From Micromonospora antibiotica (GTDB taxonomy: Bacteria; Actinomycetota; Actinomycetes; Mycobacteriales; Micromonosporaceae), in contig NZ_JAGFWR010000009.1 of NCBI RefSeq assembly GCF_017599305.1, positions 1 through 64,000 on the forward strand: a stretch of DNA of 64,000 bases, in the 5' to 3' direction. Below, piece after piece: positions 6,805 through 15,860 of the stretch (the stretch's first letter is position 1; every line of letters starts with the position of its first letter). Both the position numbers and the translations under genes were made by a program. Under the pieces are notes generated by a model that did not search any database, was not told the DNA's origin, and saw nothing but the letters and a program-made list of their open reading frames with translations.

Positions 6805-8540
6805 TCGGGTACGCCCAGCTCTGGTCCGCCTCCCCGGGTGACTGGGACGCGGCGGGGGTGGCCTGGCGCGGGGTGGACGCACCGGTCGGGCGGCGACGGG
6901 CCGGGCTGGCCGACCGGGCCGCGGCGTTGCGGGCGGGCTGGTCCGGCGGGGCGGCGACAGCGGCCGGTGGGCGGCTCGACGGGCTCCAGTCGGAACTGGC
7001 CACCATCCTGCCGGCGCTGGTCGAGGTCGACCAGGTGCTCGCCGAGTTCGCCGGTCGGCTCCGGGTGGCGAAGGCCCGGCTCGCCGAGGCGGTGGCGCTG
7101 GCCGACCGCACCGGCGTGGCGGTGGACCGGCACGGCGGCGTCCGGGCGGCACCCCTGCTCTGGCGCGGCCCCGAGGCGGGTGAGCTCCCGGTCGGGGTGG
7201 GTGCCCGCCCTTCTCCGACGGGCGGTGGCGTCGGCGCGGGGGGCCAGGCCCGTGGTCCGGCCCCGGACCCCCGCGCCGGTGGGAGCGCCGCCGGCGGCGG
7301 CGCGGGTGCCGGGGGCGGCAACGGGGCGGCGGGCGCAGGCGGCGGCGGGGTGGGCTCGCCCGTGGCGGTGGGGCACGTGGCGGCGGCGCTGCGGGAGGCG
7401 CTCGCGCTGGCCGACGCGGCCGACCGGGAGGCGGCCTCCCGGCTGGCTGAGCTGTCCGGAGCGGCCCGCACCGGCTGGGTCGAGCGGCCACCACCGGGCC
7501 GACCGGCCGACGACGCCACTGCGGCGACGGTCCGGGCCTGGTGGGCCACCCTCACCCCGCCCCAGCGGCGCTGGCTGGTGCTGCACGAGCCGACCCGGAT
7601 CGGCCCGCGCGACGGGGTGCCGACCTCGGCCCGGGACCAGGCGAACCGGCTGCTGCTGGCCGGCCACCGGGAGGCGCTGCTGACCGCCCGCCGGGCGACG
7701 CCGGGCGGGCGCGGTCGGCGGCGGATCGATGCGGCGTTGGCCGTCCTGGACGGGCTCGCCGGTCGGCTGGCCGCCACCTCACCGCCCCGGGCCTACCTGC
7801 TCGGGTTCGACCCGCGCGGTGACGGCCGGGCGATCGTCGCGCTGGGCAATCCGGACCGGGCCGGCCGGGTGCTCACCTACGTGCCGGGGATGACCAGCGA
7901 CCTCGCCGACGTCCCCGGTGAGCTGGGCCGGGCCGCCCGGGTGCAGGCCAGGTGCGCCGCCATCGCCCCCGGTGCGGAGACGGCGGCGGTGCTCTGGCTG
8001 GACTACGACGCCCCCGACTTCCTGCCCGAGGCGTCCTCGTCGACCCAGGCCCGGGACGCCGGTCCGGCGCTGCACCGTTTCCAGGAAGGGCTGCGCGCCA
8101 CCCACGACGGGCCCCCGGCCCGGCAGACCGTGCTCGGGCACAGTTACGGCTCACTGGTGGTGGGCAGCGCCGCCCGGGACCACGGGCTGGCCGCCGACGC
8201 ACTGGCCTTCGTCGGCTCACCCGGAGTGGGGGTGGACCGGGCCGGGGCGCTCGGCCTGCCACCGCAGCAGGTCTGGTCGAGCACCGCCGGCGACGACGTG
8301 ATCAGGCTGGTCGAGCCGCCCCGGGAGCTGGCCGGCCGGGCGGTGCTGGCCGCCTCGCCGCTGGCCAGCGCCGCCTGGCTGCTACGCCCCGACGACCACC
8401 AACTGTGGTTCGGGCACGACCCGAGCGATCCGGGTTTCGGCGGCCGGACCTTCCCCAGCGGCCGGTACGGCCACACCAGCTACTGGGAGCCCGGCAACCC
8501 CGCCCTGGACGGGATGGCCCGGATCGTGCTCGGCCGGTGA
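6801..8540 (+). CDS. DUF1023-type alpha/beta hydrolase with WXG-like N-terminal helical domain
   Basis: 579 residues. The N-terminus (about 1-125) is helical (LWSASPGDWDAAGVAWRGVD) like ESX-associated partner domains. A Gly/Ala-rich linker covers about 130-190. A second helical part precedes the C-terminal DUF1023 hydrolase (about 320-560) with nucleophile elbow GHSYGS near 446-451, a late Asp (SSTAGDDVI) and a final His region (RYGHTSYW). DUF1023 proteins are common, largely uncharacterised actinobacterial hydrolases, sometimes found with T7SS-like helical modules. Coupled by ATGA to the preceding 98-residue protein. Substrate and export are unknown. Confidence 0.78.
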   Translation: MIGYAQLWSASPGDWDAAGVAWRGVDAPVGRRRAGLADRAAALRAGWSGGAATAAGGRLDGLQSELATILPALVEVDQVLAEFAGRLRVAKARLAEAVALADRTGVAVDRHGGVRAAPLLWRGPEAGELPVGVGARPSPTGGGVGAGGQARGPAPDPRAGGSAAGGGAGAGGGNGAAGAGGGGVGSPVAVGHVAAALREALALADAADREAASRLAELSGAARTGWVERPPPGRPADDATAATVRAWWATLTPPQRRWLVLHEPTRIGPRDGVPTSARDQANRLLLAGHREALLTARRATPGGRGRRRIDAALAVLDGLAGRLAATSPPRAYLLGFDPRGDGRAIVALGNPDRAGRVLTYVPGMTSDLADVPGELGRAARVQARCAAIAPGAETAAVLWLDYDAPDFLPEASSSTQARDAGPALHRFQEGLRATHDGPPARQTVLGHSYGSLVVGSAARDHGLAADALAFVGSPGVGVDRAGALGLPPQQVWSSTAGDDVIRLVEPPRELAGRAVLAASPLASAAWLLRPDDHQLWFGHDPSDPGFGGRTFPSGRYGHTSYWEPGNPALDGMARIVLGR

Positions 8541-8569
8541 CCGGGCCGCCATCGGTGGCGCGGGGTCAC

Positions 8570-10483
8570 CTACTCGACGGTGACCGACTTCGCCAGGTTG
8601 CGCGGCTGGTCGACGTCGTGGCCCCGGGCAGCGGCGATCTCGGCCGCGAACACCTGCAACGGCACGGTGGTGACCAGCGGCGCGAGCAGGGTCGGCGTAC
8701 GCGGCACATAGATCAGGTGGTCGGCGTAACGCACCACCGCCTCGTCGCCCTCCTCGGCGATCACGATGGTCCGCGCACCCCGGGCCCGGACCTCCTGGAT
8801 GTTGGAGACGATCTTGTCGTGCAGCATGCCCCGGCCGACCGGGGACGGCACCACGCAGATCACCGGGGTGCCCTGGTCGATCAGGGCGATCGGCCCGTGC
8901 TTCAGCTCACCGGCGGCGAACCCCTCGGCGTGCATGTACGCCAGCTCCTTGAGCTTGAGCGCACCCTCCAGGGCCACCGGGTAGCCGACGTGCCGGCCGA
9001 TGAACAGCACCGTCGGCTCGGACTTCAGTTCCCGGGCAAGCTCCCGCACCGGCTCGATCCGGCCCAGCAGCTCCCGCAGCTTGCCCGGCATCTCCTGGAG
9101 CTGGGCCACCACCGCGCCGACCTCGTCGGCGAACTTGATCCCGCGTACCTGGGCCAGGTGCAGCCCGATCAGATAGCAGGCGACCAGCTGGGTGAGGAAC
9201 GCCTTGGTGGAGGCGACGGCGATCTCCGGGCCGCCGTGGGTGTAGAGCACCGCGTCGGACTCGCGCGGGATGGTGGAGCCGTTGGTGTTGCAGATGGCCA
9301 GCACCCGGGCCTTCTGCTCCTTGGCGTGCCGCAGCGCCATCAGGGTGTCCATCGTCTCGCCGGACTGCGAGATCACCACGATCAGGGTGGACCGGTCGAG
9401 CACCGGGTCGCGGTAGCGGAACTCGCTGGCCAGCTCCACCTCACAGGGGATCCGGGTCCAGTGCTCGATGGCGTACTTGGCGACCATGCCGGAGTGGTAG
9501 GCGGTGCCGCAGGCGACGATGAAGATCTTGTCGACGTCGCGCAGGTCCTGGTCGCTGAGGCGCACCTCGTCGAGGGCGATCTCGCCGGTCTCGGTGAGCC
9601 GGCCGAGCAGGGTGTCCGCGATGGCCTGCGGCTGCTCCTCGATCTCCTTGAGCATGAACCAGTCGTAGCCGCCCTTCTCGGCGGCCGAGGAGTCCCAGTC
9701 GATGTGGAAGTCCTTGCCGGTGGCCGGCTGACCGTCGAAGTCGGTGATCTCGATGCTGTCGGCGGTGATCAGGACGAGTTGGTCCTGCCCCAGCTCGACC
9801 GCCTCGCGGGTGTGCTCGATGAACGCCGCCACGTCACTGGCCAGGTAGTTCTCCCCCTCGCCCCGGCCCACCACCAGCGGCGAGTTGCGCCGGGCGCCGA
9901 CCACCGCACCCGGAATGGCGGCGTCGACGGCGAGCAGGGTGAACGCGCCTTCCAACCGCCGGCACACCACCCGCATCGCGGCGGCGAGCAGTTGCGGGCT
10001 GTCGGTCCCGCCGGCCGCCCGCAACTCGGCGAGCGCGTGGGAGAGCAGATGGGCGGCACACTCGGTGTCGGTGTCGCTGGTGAACTGGACGCCGTCGTCC
10101 TCCAGCTCGGCGCGGAGCTTGGCGAAGTTCTCGATGATGCCGTTGTGGATCACGGCGACCCGGCCGTCGGGGGCCAGGTGCGGGTGGGCGTTACGGTCGG
10201 TCGGGCCGCCGTGGGTGGCCCACCGGGTGTGCCCGATGCCGGTGGTGCCGTCGCCGATGCCGACCGGGCTGGCGGCGCAGTCGTCCGGGTTGGTGGCGGC
10301 CCGCTCGGACAGGACCTTCTCCAGGTTGGCCAGCTTGCCGGCCTTCTTCTCGGTGAGCAGCTCGTCGTCGCAGACGATCGCGACCCCGGCCGAGTCGTAG
10401 CCCCGGTATTCCAGCCGCCGCAATCCGTCGAGCACGATGCCGAGCGCCGGACGTGCGCCGGCGTAACCCACGATTCCACACAT
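8570..10483 (-). CDS. glmS: Glutamine-fructose-6-phosphate aminotransferase (isomerizing)
   Basis: 637 residues, slightly longer than the usual about 610. It makes glucosamine-6-phosphate from fructose-6-phosphate and glutamine, the entry to UDP-GlcNAc and peptidoglycan. The N-terminal amidotransferase begins MCGIVGYAG with the nucleophile Cys2. Two SIS sugar-isomerase domains follow (SQSGETMDT; FIGRHVGYP), and the end DQPRNLAKSVTVE is diagnostic. A likely leaderless promoter (TAGGCT, 7 nt, ATG) precedes it. No glmS-ribozyme-like leader can be present if the transcript starts at the ATG. glmM, the next enzyme, is 2.8 kb away on the same strand. Confidence 0.97.
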   Translation of the reverse strand: MCGIVGYAGARPALGIVLDGLRRLEYRGYDSAGVAIVCDDELLTEKKAGKLANLEKVLSERAATNPDDCAASPVGIGDGTTGIGHTRWATHGGPTDRNAHPHLAPDGRVAVIHNGIIENFAKLRAELEDDGVQFTSDTDTECAAHLLSHALAELRAAGGTDSPQLLAAAMRVVCRRLEGAFTLLAVDAAIPGAVVGARRNSPLVVGRGEGENYLASDVAAFIEHTREAVELGQDQLVLITADSIEITDFDGQPATGKDFHIDWDSSAAEKGGYDWFMLKEIEEQPQAIADTLLGRLTETGEIALDEVRLSDQDLRDVDKIFIVACGTAYHSGMVAKYAIEHWTRIPCEVELASEFRYRDPVLDRSTLIVVISQSGETMDTLMALRHAKEQKARVLAICNTNGSTIPRESDAVLYTHGGPEIAVASTKAFLTQLVACYLIGLHLAQVRGIKFADEVGAVVAQLQEMPGKLRELLGRIEPVRELARELKSEPTVLFIGRHVGYPVALEGALKLKELAYMHAEGFAAGELKHGPIALIDQGTPVICVVPSPVGRGMLHDKIVSNIQEVRARGARTIVIAEEGDEAVVRYADHLIYVPRTPTLLAPLVTTVPLQVFAAEIAAARGHDVDQPRNLAKSVTVE

Positions 10484-10490
10484 GGTTCGC

Positions 10491-10496
10491 AGCCTA
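10491..10496 (-). promoter_or_regulatory. Leaderless -10 box for glmS
   Basis: Minus strand: TAGGCT, 7-nt spacer, then the ATG at 10483. No Shine-Dalgarno lies between. Same architecture as alr. Confidence 0.62.
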
Positions 10497-10713
10497 ACCC
10501 AGCTTCACTCACCTCGCGTGCGCGGAAGTCGGGTAATCAATCACCGAATTTGAGCGATCGGTCGGTGACGGGCGGCAATCGGACTACCGGCGCACCCGGC
10601 CGACCGGACGGGGTTGCGAGTGGCCCGGCGGTACGAGAGTCTCTCGGCGACCCCTGGAACGTCCCTGGGACGGCCCGCTCGCCCCTTTCCTCCACTTCCG
10701 TCCCGGAGCCGCC

Positions 10714-11712
10714 ATGTCCGACGCGCCACCCCCCAGCGATCCCCCGCCCCCGCCCGGCGACCCGGCCCCGGCGGCGTCCAACGACCCGTCGCCCGGCCCT
10801 TCCCCCTGGACTCCACCGGACCCGTTCGCGGTCCCGCAGCCCTGGGCGGCCCCCGACCCGTGGCCCGGCGGTCCGACTGCCGGCAGCCCGCCCGCCGGGC
10901 CGGTCCCTCCCGACCCGCCGATCGACCCTGCCGGCGCACCCGCTCCCGGCTGGCCCGGCACACCCCCGCCCACCGGTTGGCCCGGTCCGACGCCGGGACC
11001 CACCGGCTGGCCCGGTCCGGCCCCCGGACCCACCGGTTGGCCCGGCGCGGCCCCCGGGCTGTCCGGCGGCCCGCCCACCGGGTGGCCCGGCACGGCCCCG
11101 GGAATGCCGGGCGGGCCACCCGGTCCCGGCTGGCCACCGCCGGGGTATCCGCCGCCGTTCGCCTATCCGGCCCACCCGTCGCCGGGCGGGCGGAGCTCCA
11201 CCGGCACCGGTGCGGTGGTGGGCATCGTTGCCGCCGTGGTCGTGGTGCTCGTCCTCGTCGTCTGCGCCTGCTTCTGCGGGGGAGGTCGCCTGCTGGGCAG
11301 CTCCGGGCCGGACGCGGCAACCGCGGAGCCCTACGACAACGGTTACTACGACGACGAACCCGAGCCGAGCTGGAGCCCGCCGCAGCCGCTCCAGCCGCCC
11401 GCGCCCGCCACCGCGCCGGCCGACGGCCCCGGCCCGTACCCGGTGACGTACGAGGTGACCGGGACCGGCTCCGTCGACCTCCAGTTCTATGACGGGGACG
11501 GCTACTTCATCCGACAGGACAAGGTACGGCTGCCCTGGCGGATGACGCTGCGTGTCGACGATCCGAACCGGGTGCTGGTCAGCGCCACCCGTTCCGGCGG
11601 CAACCCGGGCGGGTTCCGGTGCACCACCACCGTCGGCACCCGACCCCGGGTCACCGACGTGGCCGGCCCGGACGACTGGCAGGTGCAGTGCCACGCCAAC
11701 CGGGTCCGCTGA
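10714..11712 (+). CDS. Proline-rich single-pass membrane protein with MmpS-like C-terminal domain
   Basis: 332 residues. Residues 1-about 160 are Pro/Gly-rich with repeats of GWPGP and GWPG type, probably disordered and cytoplasmic. One transmembrane helix follows at about 168-190 (VVGIVAAVVVVLVLVVCACF), then an acidic Tyr-rich spacer. The extracytoplasmic domain (about 238-332) contains VTYEVTGTGSVDLQFYDGDG and RLPW, resembling MmpS transport accessory proteins. MmpS proteins normally pair with MmpL RND exporters, but no mmpL is nearby, so its partner is unknown. ATG supported by GGAG 5 nt upstream. Divergent from glmS. Confidence 0.75.
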   Translation: MSDAPPPSDPPPPPGDPAPAASNDPSPGPSPWTPPDPFAVPQPWAAPDPWPGGPTAGSPPAGPVPPDPPIDPAGAPAPGWPGTPPPTGWPGPTPGPTGWPGPAPGPTGWPGAAPGLSGGPPTGWPGTAPGMPGGPPGPGWPPPGYPPPFAYPAHPSPGGRSSTGTGAVVGIVAAVVVVLVLVVCACFCGGGRLLGSSGPDAATAEPYDNGYYDDEPEPSWSPPQPLQPPAPATAPADGPGPYPVTYEVTGTGSVDLQFYDGDGYFIRQDKVRLPWRMTLRVDDPNRVLVSATRSGGNPGGFRCTTTVGTRPRVTDVAGPDDWQVQCHANRVR

Positions 11713-11790
11713 CCCGCCGGACCAGGGAAAGACCCCGTCGGGGGAAGAAAGGCGGCGACCGGACCCGGTGGCAGGGGTGGTCGGGGGCCG

Positions 11791-11796
11791 TAGGCT
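11791..11796 (+). promoter_or_regulatory. Leaderless -10 box for the aminotransferase gene
   Basis: TAGGCT, then 7 nt, then GTG 11804. It lies in the 91-bp gap after the MmpS-like gene, so the aminotransferase is probably transcribed separately. No Shine-Dalgarno precedes the GTG. Confidence 0.6.
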
Positions 11797-11803
11797 GACG
11801 GGC

Positions 11804-13000
11804 GTGACGACGTCGACCGATGTGGACCCGCTGGTGACCCGGATGCGTCCGTTCGGGACGACGGTGTTCGCGGAGATGTCCGCGCTCGCCGTCCGGACCG
11901 GTGCGGTCAACCTGGGCCAGGGCTTCCCGGACACCGACGGGCCGCCGGAGATGCTGGCCGCCGCCGCCGAGGCGCTGCGCTCCGGGCACAACCAGTACCC
12001 GCCGGGCCCCGGCATTCCCGCCCTACGCGCTGCCGTCGCCGCGCACCAACGGCGGTTCTGGGCGCTGGACTACGACCCGGACGGCGAGGTGATCGTCACC
12101 GCCGGGGCCACCGAGGCGATCGCCGCGAGCATCCTCGCGCTCTGCGAGCCGGGCGACGAGGTGATCTGCTTCGAGCCCTACTACGACTCGTACGCGGCGT
12201 CGATCGCCCTGGCCGGGGCGGTACGACGGCCGGTGACGCTGCGCCCCGGCGACGACGGCCGGTACGCCTTCGACCCCGCCGAGCTGCGGGCCGCGTTCGG
12301 GCCGCGTACCCGGCTGGTGCTGCTGAACTCCCCGCACAACCCGACCGGGAAGGTGTTCACCGCGCCGGAGCTGGCCCTGCTCGCCGACCTCTGCCGGGAG
12401 CACGACGTGTACGCGGTCACCGACGAGGTGTACGAGCACCTCGTCTTCACCGACGCCGCCGCCGCGCACCTGCCGCTGGCCACCCTGCCGGGGATGCGGG
12501 AACGCACCCTGCGCATCTCGTCGGCCGGCAAGACGTTCTCCTGCACCGGCTGGAAGGTGGGCTGGGTCAGTGGCCCCGCCCCGCTGGTGTCGGCGGTGCT
12601 GCGGGTCAAGCAGTTCCTCACCTTCGTCAACGCGGCACCGCTGCAACCGGCGGTCGCCGTGGCGCTGGCCCTGCCCGACGACTACTACACCGGTTTCCGT
12701 GACAGCCTCCAACGGCAGCGGGACCTGCTGATCGGTGGCCTGACCGACGCCGGTTTCGCGGTGCTCACCCCGGAGGGGACGTACTTCGTCACCGCCGACA
12801 TCACCGGCCTCGGCGGTCGGGACGGGTTGGAGTTCTGCCGGTCCCTGCCGGAACGCTGCGGTGTGGTGGCGGTGCCCACCCAGGTCTTCTACGACGACGC
12901 GGAGGCCGGCCGGCGGTTGGTCCGGTTCGCCTTCTGCAAGCGTCCCGAGGTGCTGACCGAGGCGGTCGCCCGGCTACGCGCCCTGTCCGACCCCCGCTGA
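11804..13000 (+). CDS. PLP-dependent class I/II aminotransferase (DapC- or methionine/kynurenine-aminotransferase-like)
   Basis: 398 residues, fold-type I. NLGQGFPDTDGPPEM near 31-45 is typical of the branch containing mycobacterial N-succinyldiaminopimelate aminotransferase (DapC) and kynurenine/methionine aminotransferases. The PLP Lys lies in SSAGKTFSCTGWK near residue 241, and the phosphate-anchoring NSPHNPTGK is present. Sequence alone cannot decide among these substrates. GTG 11804 was chosen from the leaderless -10 box; the longer frame upstream is shadow. The stop codon lies inside the first unit of a 35-bp tandem repeat. Confidence 0.88.
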   Translation: MTTSTDVDPLVTRMRPFGTTVFAEMSALAVRTGAVNLGQGFPDTDGPPEMLAAAAEALRSGHNQYPPGPGIPALRAAVAAHQRRFWALDYDPDGEVIVTAGATEAIAASILALCEPGDEVICFEPYYDSYAASIALAGAVRRPVTLRPGDDGRYAFDPAELRAAFGPRTRLVLLNSPHNPTGKVFTAPELALLADLCREHDVYAVTDEVYEHLVFTDAAAAHLPLATLPGMRERTLRISSAGKTFSCTGWKVGWVSGPAPLVSAVLRVKQFLTFVNAAPLQPAVAVALALPDDYYTGFRDSLQRQRDLLIGGLTDAGFAVLTPEGTYFVTADITGLGGRDGLEFCRSLPERCGVVAVPTQVFYDDAEAGRRLVRFAFCKRPEVLTEAVARLRALSDPR

Positions 13001-13083
13001 CCACCCGCGCGGGACAAGCGTCCGACGCCCGCTGACCACCCGCGCGGGACAGGCGTCCGACGCCCGCTGACCGCCCGCGCGGG
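12985..13083. repeat. 35-bp tandem repeat, about 2.9 copies, overlapping the aminotransferase 3' end
   Basis: Units begin at 12985, 13020 and 13055 (each starting GTCCGAC, containing CCCGCTGACC and the palindrome CCCGCGCGGG). The first unit supplies the last codons and TGA of the aminotransferase. Each unit repeats the stop and a small self-complementary decamer, so the array may act as a multi-hairpin 3' end. Copies differ by one or two bases. Confidence 0.8.
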
Positions 13084-13237
13084 CCGGCATCGTCGCGCCC
13101 GCCAGCAGGGTCAGCCGGCACCGGCACAACCGGGGGCACGCGGTGGGGCAGCCACCGGGACGCTCCCCGGGCCCACCGGCGACGCCGGCAGCACAACGAG
13201 GGGTGGACCAGGCGGGACCCGCCCGGAACGGGGACGG

Positions 13238-14593
13238 TCAGTTGGCGGGGCTGGCGGCGCTGACCTGGGCGGCGATCCGTTCGGCCACCGACCGGGCGGT
13301 CTCCTCGGTGCCGGCCTCGACCATCACCCGGACCAACGGTTCGGTGCCCGACGGCCGTAGCAGCACCCGGCCGGTCTCCCCCAGCTCCGCCTCGGCCCGT
13401 TCGACCTCGGCCTTGACGGTGGGTGCGGTGGCACCGGCGGTGCGGTCGCCGACCGGCACGTTGATCAGCACCTGCGGCAGCTTGGTGACCACCGAGGCCA
13501 ACTCGGCCAGGGACCGGCCGGTGGCGGCCATCCGGGCCATCAGGTGCAGGCCGGTGAGGACCCCGTCGCCGGTGGTGGCGTGCGCGGGCATGACGAGGTG
13601 GCCGCTCTGCTCGCCGCCGAGGGCGAGGCCGGAGGCGCGCAGCTCCTCCAGCACGTACCGGTCGCCGACCTTGGTCTCGACCAGCCGGATGCCCTGCGCG
13701 GACATGGCCAGCCGCAGGCCGAGGTTGCTCATCACGGTGGCGACCAGGGTGTCCTGGGTCAGCTCACCGGCGTCGCGCAGGGCCAGCGCGAGGATCGCCA
13801 TCAGTTCGTCGCCGTCGACCTCCGCGCCGGTGGCGTCGACCGCCACGCAGCGGTCGGCGTCGCCGTCGTGGGCGAGACCCAGGTGTGCGCCGTGCTCGAC
13901 CACGGCGGCCCGCAGGCTGTCGAGGTGGTTGGAACCGCACTCGTCGTTGATGTTGAGGCCGTCCGGTTCGGCGTGGATCGCGATGACCTCGGCGCCGGCC
14001 TCCCGGTAGGCCACCGGGGCGACCTCGGCGGCTGCGCCGTTGGCGCAGTCGACCACGACCTTGATGCCGTCGAGAGGGTGCGGCACGGTACCGACGAGGT
14101 GCTGCACGTAGTGGTCGGCACCGTCGAGCAGGTCGTGCACCCGGCCGACCCCCGCGCCGACCGGACGGTCCCAGGCGGTGGTGGCGTTCGCCTCGACGGC
14201 CGCCTCGATCCGCAACTCGATCTCGTCGGGCAGCTTGTGCCCACCGGCGGCGAACAGCTTGATCCCGTTGTCCGGCATCGGGTTGTGCGAGGCGGACAGC
14301 ATCACGCCCAGGTCGGCCTTGGCCTCGGCGGTCAGGAACGCCACGGCCGGGGTGGGCAGCACGCCGACCCGGACCACGCTGGCCCCGGCGCTGGTGAGCC
14401 CGGCGACCACGGCGGCTTCCAGCATCTCGCCGCTGGCCCGGGTGTCCCGCCCGACCACCGCCAGCGGCGGGTGGCTGCGGTCCGACTCGGCCAGCGTGTG
14501 CGCGGCGGCCACCGCCACCGCGAGCGCCAACTCCGGGGTGAGATCCACGTTCGCCCGCCCGCGTACGCCGTCCGTGCCGAACAACCGCCCCAT
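13238..14593 (-). CDS. glmM: Phosphoglucosamine mutase
   Basis: 451 residues. It converts glucosamine-6-phosphate to glucosamine-1-phosphate for UDP-GlcNAc. The phosphoserine loop is SASHNP near residues 100-105, the Mg site is DGDADRC, and the C-terminal phosphate-binding loop is RPSGTEPLVRVMVE. ATG 14593 (MGRLFGTDGVRG) matches the family start and has GGAGG 9 nt upstream; the longer frame adds seven unrelated residues. Downstream of rplM-rpsI on the same strand but separated by a strong hairpin. Confidence 0.96.
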   Translation of the reverse strand: MGRLFGTDGVRGRANVDLTPELALAVAVAAAHTLAESDRSHPPLAVVGRDTRASGEMLEAAVVAGLTSAGASVVRVGVLPTPAVAFLTAEAKADLGVMLSASHNPMPDNGIKLFAAGGHKLPDEIELRIEAAVEANATTAWDRPVGAGVGRVHDLLDGADHYVQHLVGTVPHPLDGIKVVVDCANGAAAEVAPVAYREAGAEVIAIHAEPDGLNINDECGSNHLDSLRAAVVEHGAHLGLAHDGDADRCVAVDATGAEVDGDELMAILALALRDAGELTQDTLVATVMSNLGLRLAMSAQGIRLVETKVGDRYVLEELRASGLALGGEQSGHLVMPAHATTGDGVLTGLHLMARMAATGRSLAELASVVTKLPQVLINVPVGDRTAGATAPTVKAEVERAEAELGETGRVLLRPSGTEPLVRVMVEAGTEETARSVAERIAAQVSAASPAN

Positions 14594-14640
14594 ACCCGCG
14601 AACCTCCGGTGCACCTGCGATGAGTGGAGAAAACGGAAAC

Positions 14641-14680
14641 GGCCGGGCCACCTCCCCGTGGAGGGGAGGCGGACCCGGCC
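14641..14680 (-). terminator. Hairpin after rpsI
   Basis: Long imperfect stem (about 17 bp with one bulge) from 14641-14657 and 14663-14680, around GTGGA. It lies 32 bp past the rpsI stop and 48 bp before the glmM start. It probably ends or attenuates the rplM-rpsI transcript. Confidence 0.65.
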
Positions 14681-14711
14681 GTCCGTCAGAAGTACAACGC
14701 GCTGGTGGTGA

Positions 14712-15185
14712 TCAGCGCTTCGAGTACTGAGGCGCCTTACGGGCCTTCTTGAGACCGTACTTCTTGCTCTCCTTGACCCGGGCGTCCCGGGTAAGGAAGC
14801 CGGCCTTCTTCAGGGCCGGGCGGTCGTCCGGCTCGTTGACGATCAGCGCACGGGCGATGCCCAGCCGCAGCGCACCGGCCTGGCCGGTGGTGCCGCCGCC
14901 ACGCAGGTTGGCGATGACGTCGAACTGCTCCAGCTTCTCGGCGGTGACCAGCGGGTCCTTGATGAGCTGCTGGTGCACCTTGCTCGGGAAGTACGACTCG
15001 AGCTCCTGGCCGTTGCAGGTGATCTTGCCGGTGCCGGGGACGATACGGACCCGGACGATGGCCTCCTTGCGGCGGCCCACGGTCTGGATCGGCCGGTCAC
15101 CACGAGGCGCGCGGGCGACGGGCGCGGGCGCCTCGGTGGCCTCAGGGGCTTCCGGGGCAACCTCGGTCTCGGTGATGTCGGTCAT
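14712..15185 (-). CDS. rpsI: 30S ribosomal protein S9
   Basis: 157 residues. An N-terminal extension rich in Glu/Ala/Pro (about 1-30) is common in actinobacterial S9. The core begins at QTVGRRKEAIVRVR, and the conserved basic tail KKARKAPQYSKR reaches toward the P-site tRNA. ATG 15185 was chosen over an ATG 24 nt upstream because GAAGGA lies 6 nt before it. Follows rplM by 20 bp, the universal L13-S9 operon. Confidence 0.97.
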   Translation of the reverse strand: MTDITETEVAPEAPEATEAPAPVARAPRGDRPIQTVGRRKEAIVRVRIVPGTGKITCNGQELESYFPSKVHQQLIKDPLVTAEKLEQFDVIANLRGGGTTGQAGALRLGIARALIVNEPDDRPALKKAGFLTRDARVKESKKYGLKKARKAPQYSKR

Positions 15186-15205
15186 GCTGTTTCCTTCGCC
15201 CTCGC

Positions 15206-15649
15206 TCACTGCGCGATCTGCTTGATCTCGAACGGCACCGGCTGCTGCGCCAGGTGCGGGTGCTCGGCACCGGCGTAGACCTTCAGCTTCTTGATCAGCT
15301 GACGGCCGAGCTTGTTGTGCGGGAGCATCCCCTTCACGGCCAGCTCGATGGCCCGCTCGGGCCGCTTGGTCAGCAGCTCCTCGTAGCCGATCTGCTTGAG
15401 GCCGCCCGGGTAACCGGAGTGCCGGTAGGCGACCTTGGTCTGCCGCTTGTTGCCGGTCAGCGCCACCTTGCCCGCGTTCACGATGACGACGAAGTCGCCC
15501 GTGTCGACGTGCGGCGCGAAAGTCGGCTTGTGCTTGCCGCGCAGCAGCGTGGCGGCGTGGGTGGCCAGGCGGCCCAGCACGACATCAGAGGCGTCGATAA
15601 CGTGCCACTGACGCTCGATCTCACCCGGCTTCGGGCTGTACGTACGCAC
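15206..15649 (-). CDS. rplM: 50S ribosomal protein L13
   Basis: 147 residues, the standard length. VRTYSPKPGEIERQWHVIDA at the start and LRGKHKPTF, GDFVVIVNA and KMLPHN-like segments (GMLPHNKLG) identify L13. GTG 15649 was selected because it gives the family start, with AAGG about 7 nt upstream; the longer frame to 15754 lies in the leader. The leader is about 125 nt from the predicted promoter and could carry regulation. Confidence 0.97.
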   Translation of the reverse strand: MRTYSPKPGEIERQWHVIDASDVVLGRLATHAATLLRGKHKPTFAPHVDTGDFVVIVNAGKVALTGNKRQTKVAYRHSGYPGGLKQIGYEELLTKRPERAIELAVKGMLPHNKLGRQLIKKLKVYAGAEHPHLAQQPVPFEIKQIAQ

Positions 15650-15782
15650 AGGTCTACCTTGTCTCGTCGTCGGTCTGGGGTCGCGCGCCGAGGTGACCAG
15701 AGGCTTCCCGGCCGGACCAGCGCGCACGAACGACCAAGCGTACCTGAGCGGCACGCCTCTGGATGTCGTACAACAGCAGGCA

Positions 15783-15812
15783 ACGATACCCGGCGCCCGG
15801 TCTGCTGGTCAA
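15783..15812 (-). promoter_or_regulatory. Promoter of rplM-rpsI
   Basis: Minus strand: -35 TTGACC (15812-15807), 18-nt spacer, -10 TATCGT (15788-15783). A housekeeping sigma-type match for a highly expressed ribosomal operon, leaving a leader of roughly 125 nt before the rplM GTG. Confidence 0.55.
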
Positions 15813-15860
15813 AACGGGGGGTCGGCCGGCGTGGCCTGCGGTTTCGGCGGATGACCAGGG

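Noticed and set aside
7952..11446. Plus-strand open frame of over 1100 codons across glmS
   Set aside because: Antisense shadow of glmS, with additional out-of-frame reading of flanking genes; no motifs.
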